Below, in pieces: positions 58,901-64,000 of a DNA stretch of 64,000 nt (its first letter is position 1; every line of letters begins with the position of its first letter). The notes beneath the pieces were generated by a model, which saw only the letters and a list, made by a program, of their open reading frames with translations, was not told the origin of the DNA and did no database searches. The position numbers and the translations under genes are program-made. This DNA is from Opitutaceae bacterium. Lineage in GTDB: Bacteria > Verrucomicrobiota > Verrucomicrobiia > Opitutales > Opitutaceae. The stretch covers positions 434,001-498,000 of the forward strand of contig JAEUHC010000013.1 in the NCBI GenBank assembly GCA_016794785.1, read 5' to 3'.

Positions 58901-60595
58901 GCGGGACTCGGCGGAGGTGACGATCTCCTCGCGGATCGAATCGATCGGCGGGTTGGTGACCTGCGCGAAGAGCTGCTTGAAATAATCGTAGAGCAGGCGC
59001 GGCTTGTTGGAGAGCACCGCGAGGGCGGCGTCGTTGCCCATGGAGCCGATGGCTTCGACGCCATCCTTGGCCATCGGGGCGATGATCACGCGCTCGTCCT
59101 CAAAGGTGTAGCCAAACGCGATCTGGCGCTGGAGGAGCGTGGCGTGATCGGGCGGCTCGACCGGCGGAGCCTCGGGCAGATCGCTGAGGTGGACGAGGTG
59201 CTGGTTGATCCACTCGCGATACGGCTGGGCGCCGGAGATCTCGCGCTTGATTTCCTCGTCCTCGATGATGCGGCCTTGCTCGGTGTCCACGAGGAACATG
59301 CGGCCGGGCTGGAGCCGGCCCTTTTGCACGATCTGATCGGCGGGGATGTCGAGCACGCCGGCCTCGGAGGCCATAATCACGCGGCCATCCTTGGTGACGT
59401 AGTAGCGCGAGGGGCGGAGGCCGTTGCGATCGAGGATGGCGCCGATCTGCTTGCCATCGGTGAAGCCGATCGAGGCGGGGCCGTCCCACGGCTCCATGAG
59501 GCAGGAGTGATATTGGTAGAAGGCGCGGCGGGCGTCGTCCATCGACTCGTGATAGGACCACGGCTCGGGGATCATCATCATCATCGCGTGCGCGAGCGGA
59601 CGGCCGGCGAGGACGAGGAGTTCGAGCGTGTTGTCGAACATCGCCGAGTCAGAGCCGTTCGGGTTGATGATCGGGAGGATCTTCTTGATGTCGTCGCCGA
59701 AGGCCTCGCTCTCGAAGAGCGCCTGGCGGGCGTGCATCCAATTCATGTTGCCGCGGAGCGTGTTGATCTCGCCGTTGTGCGCGAGGTAGCGGTAGGGGTG
59801 CGCGCGCTCCCAACTGGGGAAGGTGTTGGTCGAAAAACGCGAGTGGACGAGGGCCATTGCCGACTCCATCGCGGGGTGCTTCAGGTCGGGGAAATACTCG
59901 TCGACCTGGTTGGTGGTGAGCATGCCCTTGTAAACGAGCGTGCGCATCGAGAGGGAGGCGACATACCAGTATTCCGCGCCCGAGATCGTCGAGGTGCGGA
60001 TCGCGGTGTAGGCGTGCTTGCGGATGACGTAGAGCTTGCGCTCGAAGGCGAGGTCATCGGCGAGGTCGGCGCTGCGGCCGATGAAGGCCTGGCGCATGAA
60101 GGGCTCCGCGGACTTGGCGGTGTCGCCGAGGGTGGCGTTCTTGGTCGGGACGGTGCGCCAGCCGAGGAAGGTCTGGCCCTCGGCTTGCACGACCTGCTCG
60201 AACTTTTCCTCGATGTTGCGGCGCACGGCGGCGTTGCGCGGGAGGAAAATGAGGCCGACGCCATATTGGCCTGCCTCGGGGAGCGTGATGCGGGAGGTCT
60301 TGCAGACCTCGGCGAAGAACTTGTGCGGCATCTGGATCAGGATGCCCGCGCCGTCGCCGGTGTTGATTTCTGCGCCCGAGGCGCCGCGATGGTCGAGGTT
60401 GCGGAGGATCTGGAGGCCGTCGGCCACGGTCTGGTGCGACTTGCGGCCATGCATATCGACGATGAAGCCGACGCCACAGGCGTCGTGCTCGAACGCCGGA
60501 TCGTAGAGGCCCTGCTTGGGCGGCAGACCGGGGGAGCGAACGGGCTGGGCGGAGGCGGGCAGGGTCGGGCTGTCGCTGGCGGTGCGGTGGTTCAT
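55937..60595 (-). CDS. gltB: Glutamate synthase, large subunit
   Basis: GltB transfers the amide of glutamine to 2-oxoglutarate. The 1552-residue protein has a class II glutaminase domain whose expected nucleophile is Cys40 ([16 protein letters not shown]). This is preceded by a 39-residue leader that should be removed during maturation. Downstream are the glutaminase motifs ([30 protein letters not shown]), a central domain, and an FMN-binding domain with [11 protein letters not shown] and [10 protein letters not shown]. The 3Fe-4S cysteines lie in [18 protein letters not shown], and the C-terminal GXGXG-type beta-helix domain ends the chain. Length is typical. gltD follows directly. Confidence 0.96.
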   Translation of the reverse strand: MNHRTASDSPTLPASAQPVRSPGLPPKQGLYDPAFEHDACGVGFIVDMHGRKSHQTVADGLQILRNLDHRGASGAEINTGDGAGILIQMPHKFFAEVCKTSRITLPEAGQYGVGLIFLPRNAAVRRNIEEKFEQVVQAEGQTFLGWRTVPTKNATLGDTAKSAEPFMRQAFIGRSADLADDLAFERKLYVIRKHAYTAIRTSTISGAEYWYVASLSMRTLVYKGMLTTNQVDEYFPDLKHPAMESAMALVHSRFSTNTFPSWERAHPYRYLAHNGEINTLRGNMNWMHARQALFESEAFGDDIKKILPIINPNGSDSAMFDNTLELLVLAGRPLAHAMMMMIPEPWSYHESMDDARRAFYQYHSCLMEPWDGPASIGFTDGKQIGAILDRNGLRPSRYYVTKDGRVIMASEAGVLDIPADQIVQKGRLQPGRMFLVDTEQGRIIEDEEIKREISGAQPYREWINQHLVHLSDLPEAPPVEPPDHATLLQRQIAFGYTFEDERVIIAPMAKDGVEAIGSMGNDAALAVLSNKPRLLYDYFKQLFAQVTNPPIDSIREEIVTSAESRLGSEGNLLNPQPTACRRVELKWPVLTNEEFAKIRRTNLPGLKTGVLPILFRVARGKIGLEKSMEELSVLARRMIEEDEVNVVILSDRGVTKDYAPIPSLLAVAGLHHYLIREGLRTKVSLVLETGEAREVHHFALLIGYGVTAINPYVAFETIDDMIREGMLPGVDHKKGCANFVKAASKGVVKVMSKMGISAIQSYRGAQVFEALGLRQDVIEHYFTWTPSRVGGIGLDVIAQEVLMRHRAAYPDRQVDGHVLPVGGLYQWRASGEAHLFTPESVHALQKAVRQNSKPAYQSYAKLVNEQGKALCTLRSLLDFKGGNTPIPLEEVEPAEQIMKRFKTGAMSYGSISSEAHETLAIAMNRIGGKSNTGEGGEDPARFTWTNERGDSKNSAIKQVASGRFGVTSEYLVNAKELQIKMAQGAKPGEGGQLPGSKVYPWVAKTRGTTAGVGLISPPPHHDIYSIEDLAELIHDLKNANKDARISVKLVSEVGVGTIAAGVAKAHADVVLISGYDGGTGASPQTSLQHAGLPWELGLAETHQTLVLNNLRSRIAVETDGQLKTGRDVIIAALLGAEEFGFATAPLVATGCIMMRVCHLNTCPAGVATQDPQLRAKFAGKPEHVVNFMKFIAEDMREIMAALGFRTIEEMIGRTDRLEAKKAVDHWKAKGLDFSSILYQPDAGPEIGRFCSMKQDHGIDRSLDVTTLLDICRPAIERGEKVVAELPIRNVNRVTGTITSGEITKKHGAKGLPEDTIKLKFTGSAGQSFGAFVTRGMTLAIEGDANDYFGKGLSGGKLIIYPDAKATFKAEENMIVGNVAFYGASAGEAYIRGMGGERFAVRNSGVTVVVEGIGDNGCEYMTGGHVVVLGRAGRNFGAGMSGGIGYVLDEAGDFPKRVNPQMVGIEKLEDAKEIATVRAMIQKHYDYTKSERAKAILAEWDKFVPKFVKVMPKDYKRMLACIERARASGLTGDEAIMSAFEENARDTSRVGGN

Positions 60596-60654
60596 GTCGA
60601 AATCGAAAAGTGGGAGGAGGTGCTTGGGCGGGCGGGGCGCGGGAGGCTTAGAGC

Positions 60655-60692
60655 AAAAAAAGGGCCGTTCTCGTCTTCAGCGAGAGCGGCCC
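60655..60692 (-). terminator. Rho-independent terminator after the glutaredoxin gene
   Basis: GGGCCGTTCTCG (60662-60673) pairs with CGAGAGCGGCCC (60681-60692) with one mismatch and a seven-base loop. On the minus strand it is followed by TTTTTTT (60661-60655). It lies between the glutaredoxin stop and the gltB start, so the two genes are transcribed separately. Confidence 0.87.
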
Positions 60693-60732
60693 GGGGATAT
60701 TTGATGTGCGGAGTGCTCTCAGCGAGGGGGGT

Positions 60733-61068
60733 TTAGAAGAAGCGGATCGTTTTCGTGGCCATTTTGGCGTGCTCTTCGTCGGAGCAACCCGCGTTGGTGG
60801 CGACGTCCGGGCGGACATCGGTTGGTTTCACCAGGTCGTTGCTGAGCAGGTAATTCTCGACTTCCTCCCCGGAGATATCGGCGAGCATGACGCCGTCGAT
60901 CTCGACGCAGGGGGAGAGGGGCTGGCCGGACTTGGCGACCATCTCCGCGTAGTTGGCGCGGTTGTTGATGATGTCGATGTCCTCAAACGCGAGGTTATGC
61001 TTCCGCATGATGGCGCGGACGCCATTGGACCAGCCGCAGGACGGCTTGAGGTAGGCTTTGATGATCAT
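60733..61068 (-). CDS. Glutaredoxin-like protein
   Basis: A 111-residue protein starting at ATG 61068 (MIIKAYLKPSCGWSNGV). An upstream in-frame extension is not protein-like. The motif KPSCGWSNG matches the C-x-x-S/N active site of monothiol-like glutaredoxins, after a beta strand. IDIINNRANYAEMV and GQPLSPCVEIDGVMLADISGE (the cis-Pro and GG-like region; in part) follow. It probably reduces disulfides or handles iron-sulfur transfer. Its C-terminal extension of about 30 residues holds one more cysteine (NAGCSDEEH). Its neighbour gltB encodes a cluster enzyme, but the terminator separates the two. Confidence 0.75.
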   Translation of the reverse strand: MIIKAYLKPSCGWSNGVRAIMRKHNLAFEDIDIINNRANYAEMVAKSGQPLSPCVEIDGVMLADISGEEVENYLLSNDLVKPTDVRPDVATNAGCSDEEHAKMATKTIRFF

Positions 61069-61246
61069 GCGGTGAACGTGGGCGTGGACAGAAACGGCGC
61101 AAGGTAAAGGCCGGGGTTTTCCGCGATCAAGCGTCCTTTTCGGGAATCTGCGCACAACGGTGTCATAGAAGCGGGCGGCGCTGTGCGGAGGCCCAAGGAA
61201 AATCTTTCCGCTAGCCGCGCCTCGCGCCCTCCCCTATCACGCGCGG

Positions 61247-62296
61247 ATGAAAGTCCTCGTGACCGGCGCCGCCGGGTTCATCGGCCACCATGTCGCGCGC
61301 CGTCTCGCCGAGACGAAGAAGTGCGAAGTCCTCGGCGTGGACAACCTGAGCGACTACTACGATGTGGACCTGAAGCGCGCCCGGCTCGCGGAGCTGGCGG
61401 CGCGGACGACAACGGACGAGTTTCGTTTCCTGCAGGCCGATTTCGCCGACGCCGAGAAGTTCGCCGGGCTCGTCGCGCACTTCAAGCCGGCCTACGTCGT
61501 CCACCTCGGCGCGCAGCCCGGCGTGCGCTTCAGCATGGAGCAGCCCGCGGCCTACACGCGCGCCAACCTCGACGGCTTCGCCAGCGTGCTCGAGGCCTGC
61601 CGCCGCACGCCGCCCAAGCACCTCGTGTTTGCCTCGAGCAGCAGCGTCTATGGCGCGGCCGCACAGGCGCCGTTTCGCGAGGACGACAACACCGACCAAC
61701 CCATCTCCTACTACGGCGCGACCAAGAAGGCCAACGAGCTCATGGCCCACAGCTACGCGCACAACCACGGCCTCGCCGTCACCGGCCTGCGCTTCTTCAC
61801 CGTCTATGGCCCGTGGGGCCGGCCCGACATGGCGCCGACGCTCTTCGCCCGCGCGATCTGCGAGGGCAAGCCGCTCAAGCTCTTCAACGCCGGGAAAAAT
61901 CTCCGCGACTTCACCTACGTGGACGACATCGTCGACGGTGTGGTGAAGGTCCTGCTCTACCCGCCCGCGGATCGCGCGCAGCCCGCGACGCCGACGGCCG
62001 CCACGCGCGCGGCGGGCTTGATCCCGGGAAACAAAGACGGCGCGGCCAGTGCGCTGCGCATCTTCAACCTCGGCCACCACCGGCCGGTCGAGACACTGCT
62101 CTTCGTCCAAATGCTAGAACAGCTCCTCGGCAAAAAAGCCGCCGTCGATCTCCTCCCGCCGCAACCCGGCGACATGTTCGAGACCTGCGCCGATCTCACG
62201 CGCATCCAAGCAGCCATCGGCTTCGTGCCGAAGGTGCCGCTGGAGGAAGGGCTGCGGCGCTTCGTCGCGTGGTTCCGCGGCTATTACCGGCGGTAA
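61247..62296 (+). CDS. UDP-glucuronate 4-epimerase-like NAD-dependent epimerase
   Basis: A 349-residue extended short-chain dehydrogenase. The NAD motif is VLVTGAAGFIGHHVARRL, with LGVDNLSDYYDVDLKRARL (the CapI-type signature after strand 2), LVFASSSSVYGAA, the catalytic Tyr/Lys in ISYYGATKKANELMAH and GLRFFTVYGPWGRPDMAP. FNAGKNLRDFTYVDDIVDG follows. These match UDP-glucuronate 4-epimerases, which supply UDP-galacturonate for surface polysaccharides. It stands alone after the divergent glutaredoxin gene. A related UDP-glucose 4-epimerase activity is possible. Confidence 0.83.
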   Translation: MKVLVTGAAGFIGHHVARRLAETKKCEVLGVDNLSDYYDVDLKRARLAELAARTTTDEFRFLQADFADAEKFAGLVAHFKPAYVVHLGAQPGVRFSMEQPAAYTRANLDGFASVLEACRRTPPKHLVFASSSSVYGAAAQAPFREDDNTDQPISYYGATKKANELMAHSYAHNHGLAVTGLRFFTVYGPWGRPDMAPTLFARAICEGKPLKLFNAGKNLRDFTYVDDIVDGVVKVLLYPPADRAQPATPTAATRAAGLIPGNKDGAASALRIFNLGHHRPVETLLFVQMLEQLLGKKAAVDLLPPQPGDMFETCADLTRIQAAIGFVPKVPLEEGLRRFVAWFRGYYRR

Positions 62297-62323
62297 AGCC
62301 CAGGCCGACGCGACACCAGACCG

Positions 62324-62605
62324 CTACTTCGCGCCCTTGAGGAAGCGCTGCACGTCGTCGTGGTTGCCCATGAACTCGAAGGACAGGCAATCCTCGCACT
62401 CGCGAAACACTATCCTCTGATCCAAGCCGGCACGGACCTCATACCACCGGCCCTTCAATTTGCGCACGCCGGCACCGGTATGCACATGAGGCGCGCCGAA
62501 GAACTCCTGCGCCAAAGCGATCGCCTCGCCCGCCGCCCGGCGTTCCGTCGCGGACAACCTGCGCAGCTCGGCGAGCAACCGGCTGTCGATGCGGACCTCC
62601 TTCAC
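62324..62605 (-). CDS. RelE/ParE-like toxin
   Basis: A 93-residue basic protein ending the toxin-antitoxin operon: an overlap ATGA joins it to the antitoxin gene upstream. The sequence has the RelE-superfamily pattern: an N-terminal helix pair (RLLAELRRLSATERRAAGEAI), then KLKGRWYEVRAGLDQRIVFRE strands with aromatic and arginine residues (in part), and an end LSFEFMGNHDDVQRFL. RelE toxins cleave mRNA at the ribosome, whereas ParE relatives poison gyrase; the sequence does not decide. Family length is about 85-100. Confidence 0.72.
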   Translation of the reverse strand: MKEVRIDSRLLAELRRLSATERRAAGEAIALAQEFFGAPHVHTGAGVRKLKGRWYEVRAGLDQRIVFRECEDCLSFEFMGNHDDVQRFLKGAK

Positions 62606-62886
62606 TTGAGCGCCTTGGGATCGAACTTGCCCTTGAAGCGGGTGTAGGCGCCGCGCTTCTCCTTGCGGGCAACGTCGGCGTCGGCCTGCGCCACGAACTT
62701 GTCCATCTCATCGGCGGTGACGCCGTATTCCTTCGCGACGTAGGTGTCCTCCCACGCGACGACCTGCACAGGCTTGAGCTGGAAAATCTGATGGCCGCTG
62801 ATGATGCCGACCATCTTGCCGCGGCCGGCTTCATTGCAGAGCTGGCCGAGGTTGCGCCGGGCCTGGGTAATCGTGAGCGTCTTCAT
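62602..62886 (-). CDS. Phd/YefM-like antitoxin
   Basis: A 94-residue protein starting at ATG 62886 (MKTLTITQARRNLGQLCNEAG). The sequence T-I-T-Q-A-R-R-N-L-x-x-L is the DNA-binding N terminus of Phd/YefM antitoxins. This is followed by GKMVGIISGHQIFQLKPVQVV (in part), and an Asp/Glu/Lys-rich C terminus that would wrap the toxin. It precedes and overlaps the RelE-like toxin gene, the normal order, and likely represses their joint promoter. Confidence 0.75.
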   Translation of the reverse strand: MKTLTITQARRNLGQLCNEAGRGKMVGIISGHQIFQLKPVQVVAWEDTYVAKEYGVTADEMDKFVAQADADVARKEKRGAYTRFKGKFDPKALK

Positions 62887-62973
62887 ATGCAGCGATAAGA
62901 GCCGCGATACGCGGCGGCGCAATCCAAGACTCCTTGCGAGGGGCGATGGGCGCGGCAACCGGCGACGGGCGCG

Positions 62974-63005
62974 AAAAAACCCTCGCCGCGAACAGCGAGG
63001 GTTTT
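62974..63005 (-). terminator. Bidirectional terminator after the VPDGGST gene
   Basis: CCCTCGC (62980-62986) and GCGAGGG (62995-63001) pair perfectly, flanked by AAAAAA on the left and TTTT on the right. On the minus strand it follows the VPDGGST gene (stop at 63036) and ends in a six-T run, insulating it from the toxin-antitoxin pair. Confidence 0.82.
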
Positions 63006-63035
63006 GGCGAGAAACAGGCGGGAGCGCGCAGCGCT

Positions 63036-63599
63036 TCAAGCGGTCCGGAAAAATCGCCGGGCACCGGCCAGCGCCAGCAGGGCCAGACCCGCCAAGCCTG
63101 CGGTGGAGCCACCATCAGGCACGCCACCGGACGTGTGGACGGCGGAAAACGAGCCGGTGAAGTTGCCCCAGCTAGTGTCGGCGTCGTTCCGGCTCACATT
63201 CACAGTGAGGGAAAAGGTGTCCAGCCCGCCGCCATGCGCGACGGAGACAGTGTTGGACAGCGTCGTCCCGTATGCACCCGTAACCGTGAGAATCGGGGCG
63301 GCGGAGCCGCCAGCGAGGTCACGCAGGCCACTCAACGAAAAACTGAACGTGGTGGGGTTATTCGTGTGCCCCTCAGAAGAAACCGTCCAGAACGGCGACG
63401 AAGAAATCTGGTTATAGACGCCAAAGTCACTAAGCCCCGTCCCCGAGAAATTGAAACTCAGTGTGGCGGGGGTATCGACGAGGGCGGTAATCGTGGCGGC
63501 TTGCGTGGTGGTCGGAAGCGCGAGCGCCGCGACGGACAGCGCCGCGAGCGACTTGGCGAGCGATGTCCAACGACGGAGTGGATGGGTTTGGGATAGCAT
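63036..63599 (-). CDS. Secreted protein with VPDGGST C-terminal sorting signal
   Basis: A 187-residue protein with a signal peptide (LAKSLAALSVAALALPTTTQA, about residues 14-34). The mature part is Ser/Thr/Gly-rich beta sequence (TLSFNFSGTGLSDFGVYN). The C terminus reads GGVPDGGSTAGLAGLALLALAG followed by ARRFFRTA: a short motif, a hydrophobic helix and a basic tail, as in the VPDSG-CTERM/PEP-CTERM class handled by exosortases. No exosortase gene is in the window. It is likely a small surface or matrix protein. Confidence 0.8.
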   Translation of the reverse strand: MLSQTHPLRRWTSLAKSLAALSVAALALPTTTQAATITALVDTPATLSFNFSGTGLSDFGVYNQISSSPFWTVSSEGHTNNPTTFSFSLSGLRDLAGGSAAPILTVTGAYGTTLSNTVSVAHGGGLDTFSLTVNVSRNDADTSWGNFTGSFSAVHTSGGVPDGGSTAGLAGLALLALAGARRFFRTA

Positions 63600-63958
63600 C
63601 GTGGTTTATATTTTTGGTGGATGGTTTTGAGTGAAGCGCGAGCTGCCGGTCGGAATCGGAATATCCGCTGGCAGGGTTCGGATTTCATGTTTGCACGATT
63701 CGCACCACGCCCGCCCCCCCCCGAAGATTTTCCGAACTGACACCTATGCCTCTGCACCCCAGCACGTATCGGCATTGAATTTTCGCGGCCGATATTGCGC
63801 CCGCAGCCGGACAATTCGCAAAGTGTAACGGAATCCGACAAAACGGCGGCGGATTGTCGGCAACCTGAGCGTGGTCGTTGCGGCACGAGGCTGGCCACGA
63901 TGCACCGGGTTTGCCGTGCCCAACCGCACCAGCCGTGCTCAACCTGCCAGCCACACCC
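63600..63958. other. Intergenic region at the right edge
   Basis: This 359-base stretch between divergent genes shows no convincing gene, only short open frames without protein-like pattern. It has a run of nine C near 63714 and is less GC-rich than the surroundings. Promoters for the VPDGGST gene and for the edge gene are expected here, but none could be drawn with confidence. Confidence 0.55.
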
Positions 63959-64000
63959 ATGAAAACAATCCTCCTCCTCTTCGCCTCCAACATCTTCATG
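63959..64000 (+). CDS. DUF486/DMT-like membrane protein, first 14 codons (partial)
   Basis: The last 42 bases encode MKTILLLFASNIFM and run off the window. DUF486 proteins characteristically start M-K-T-x-L-L-L-x-x-S-N-x-F-M-T-F-A-W-Y, and the visible residues fit that pattern. The product would be a small multi-helix membrane protein of about 115 residues. Only the start is seen, so the call is tentative. Confidence 0.5.
   Translation, partial: MKTILLLFASNIFM

Noticed and set aside
54533..60736. A 2067-codon open frame on the plus strand across gltD and gltB
   Set aside because: It lies opposite the two highly conserved glutamate synthase genes. Its translation is rich in Arg, Asp, Ala and Gly without any domain pattern, the usual result of high-GC codon use on the other strand.
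1..64000. tRNA, rRNA and full-length insertion sequences
   Set aside because: I looked for tRNA-like arms, conserved rRNA strings and transposase motifs and found none that held up. Weak tRNA-like genes could be missed by eye.

Overview
The window is GC-rich chromosomal DNA from a bacterium that looks like a member of the Opitutaceae (Verrucomicrobiota). This is an inference from gene content: tandem GloVer-repeat secreted proteins, a VPDGGST-type C-terminal anchor, an oleC-oleD pair, a TAT-exported Gfo/Idh oxidoreductase, a GH88-like hydrolase and many housekeeping genes of that flavour. No rRNA, tRNA, CRISPR array or complete insertion sequence was recognised.

Layout. Bases 1-4729 are the end of a prophage or gene-transfer-agent-like tail module (DUF2163-type tail protein, NlpC/P60-like peptidase, a 1134-residue tail-tip protein with a collagen-like stretch, two small proteins). 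It abuts a headless C-terminal piece of a beta-carbonic anhydrase (4790-4990), which suggests the element sits inside that gene. Bases 5006-12848 (minus strand) hold an unknown protein, a lytic transglycosylase with an overlapping 5'-nucleotidase-like phosphoesterase, and a very large secreted metalloprotease with RCC1-like repeats. Bases 12914-15650 (plus) hold miaB, a membrane protein and a guanylate kinase-like gene. Bases 15654-21247 (minus) hold a Gfo/Idh oxidoreductase and the de novo NAD set nadB, nadC and nadA. Bases 21377-26014 (plus) hold a lipoprotein, pdxH, a histidine kinase, sixA, an RmlD-like reductase and a lipoate-ligase-like gene. An M20 peptidase (minus) faces away from a four-gene ABC-2 transporter operon (27423-31186), followed by a secreted protein, an ECF sigma factor and a zinc anti-sigma factor.

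Bases 33933-36080 (minus) hold queC, queE and an ExoD-like membrane protein. Bases 36200-41371 (plus) hold a histone-deacetylase-family hydrolase, RNase D, a lipoprotein, oleC and oleD. Two divergent RNA methyltransferase genes follow, with both proposed start codons inside one foldback. Bases 43644-49266 hold a decayed NHL-repeat gene and two tandem GloVer proteins. A large EF-hand-like membrane protein, a GH88-like hydrolase and rlmN follow. Bases 54407-60595 (minus) encode glutamate synthase (gltB, gltD). The window ends with a glutaredoxin, a nucleotide-sugar epimerase, a RelE/Phd-like toxin-antitoxin pair, a VPDGGST-anchored protein and the first codons of a probable DUF486 gene.

Two themes stand out. 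First, the region is rich in foldback (palindromic) repeats of about 50-110 bp. Several have arms separated by exactly 10 or 13 bases, and several sit in frame inside genes (nucleotidase, sixA, ABC ATPase, rlmN) or supply gene ends. Second, four extracellular-type proteins end in the same duplicated module of about 125 residues that stops at (V/L)E(V/L)(Y/F)E(V/L)P, a candidate surface-sorting or adhesion module.
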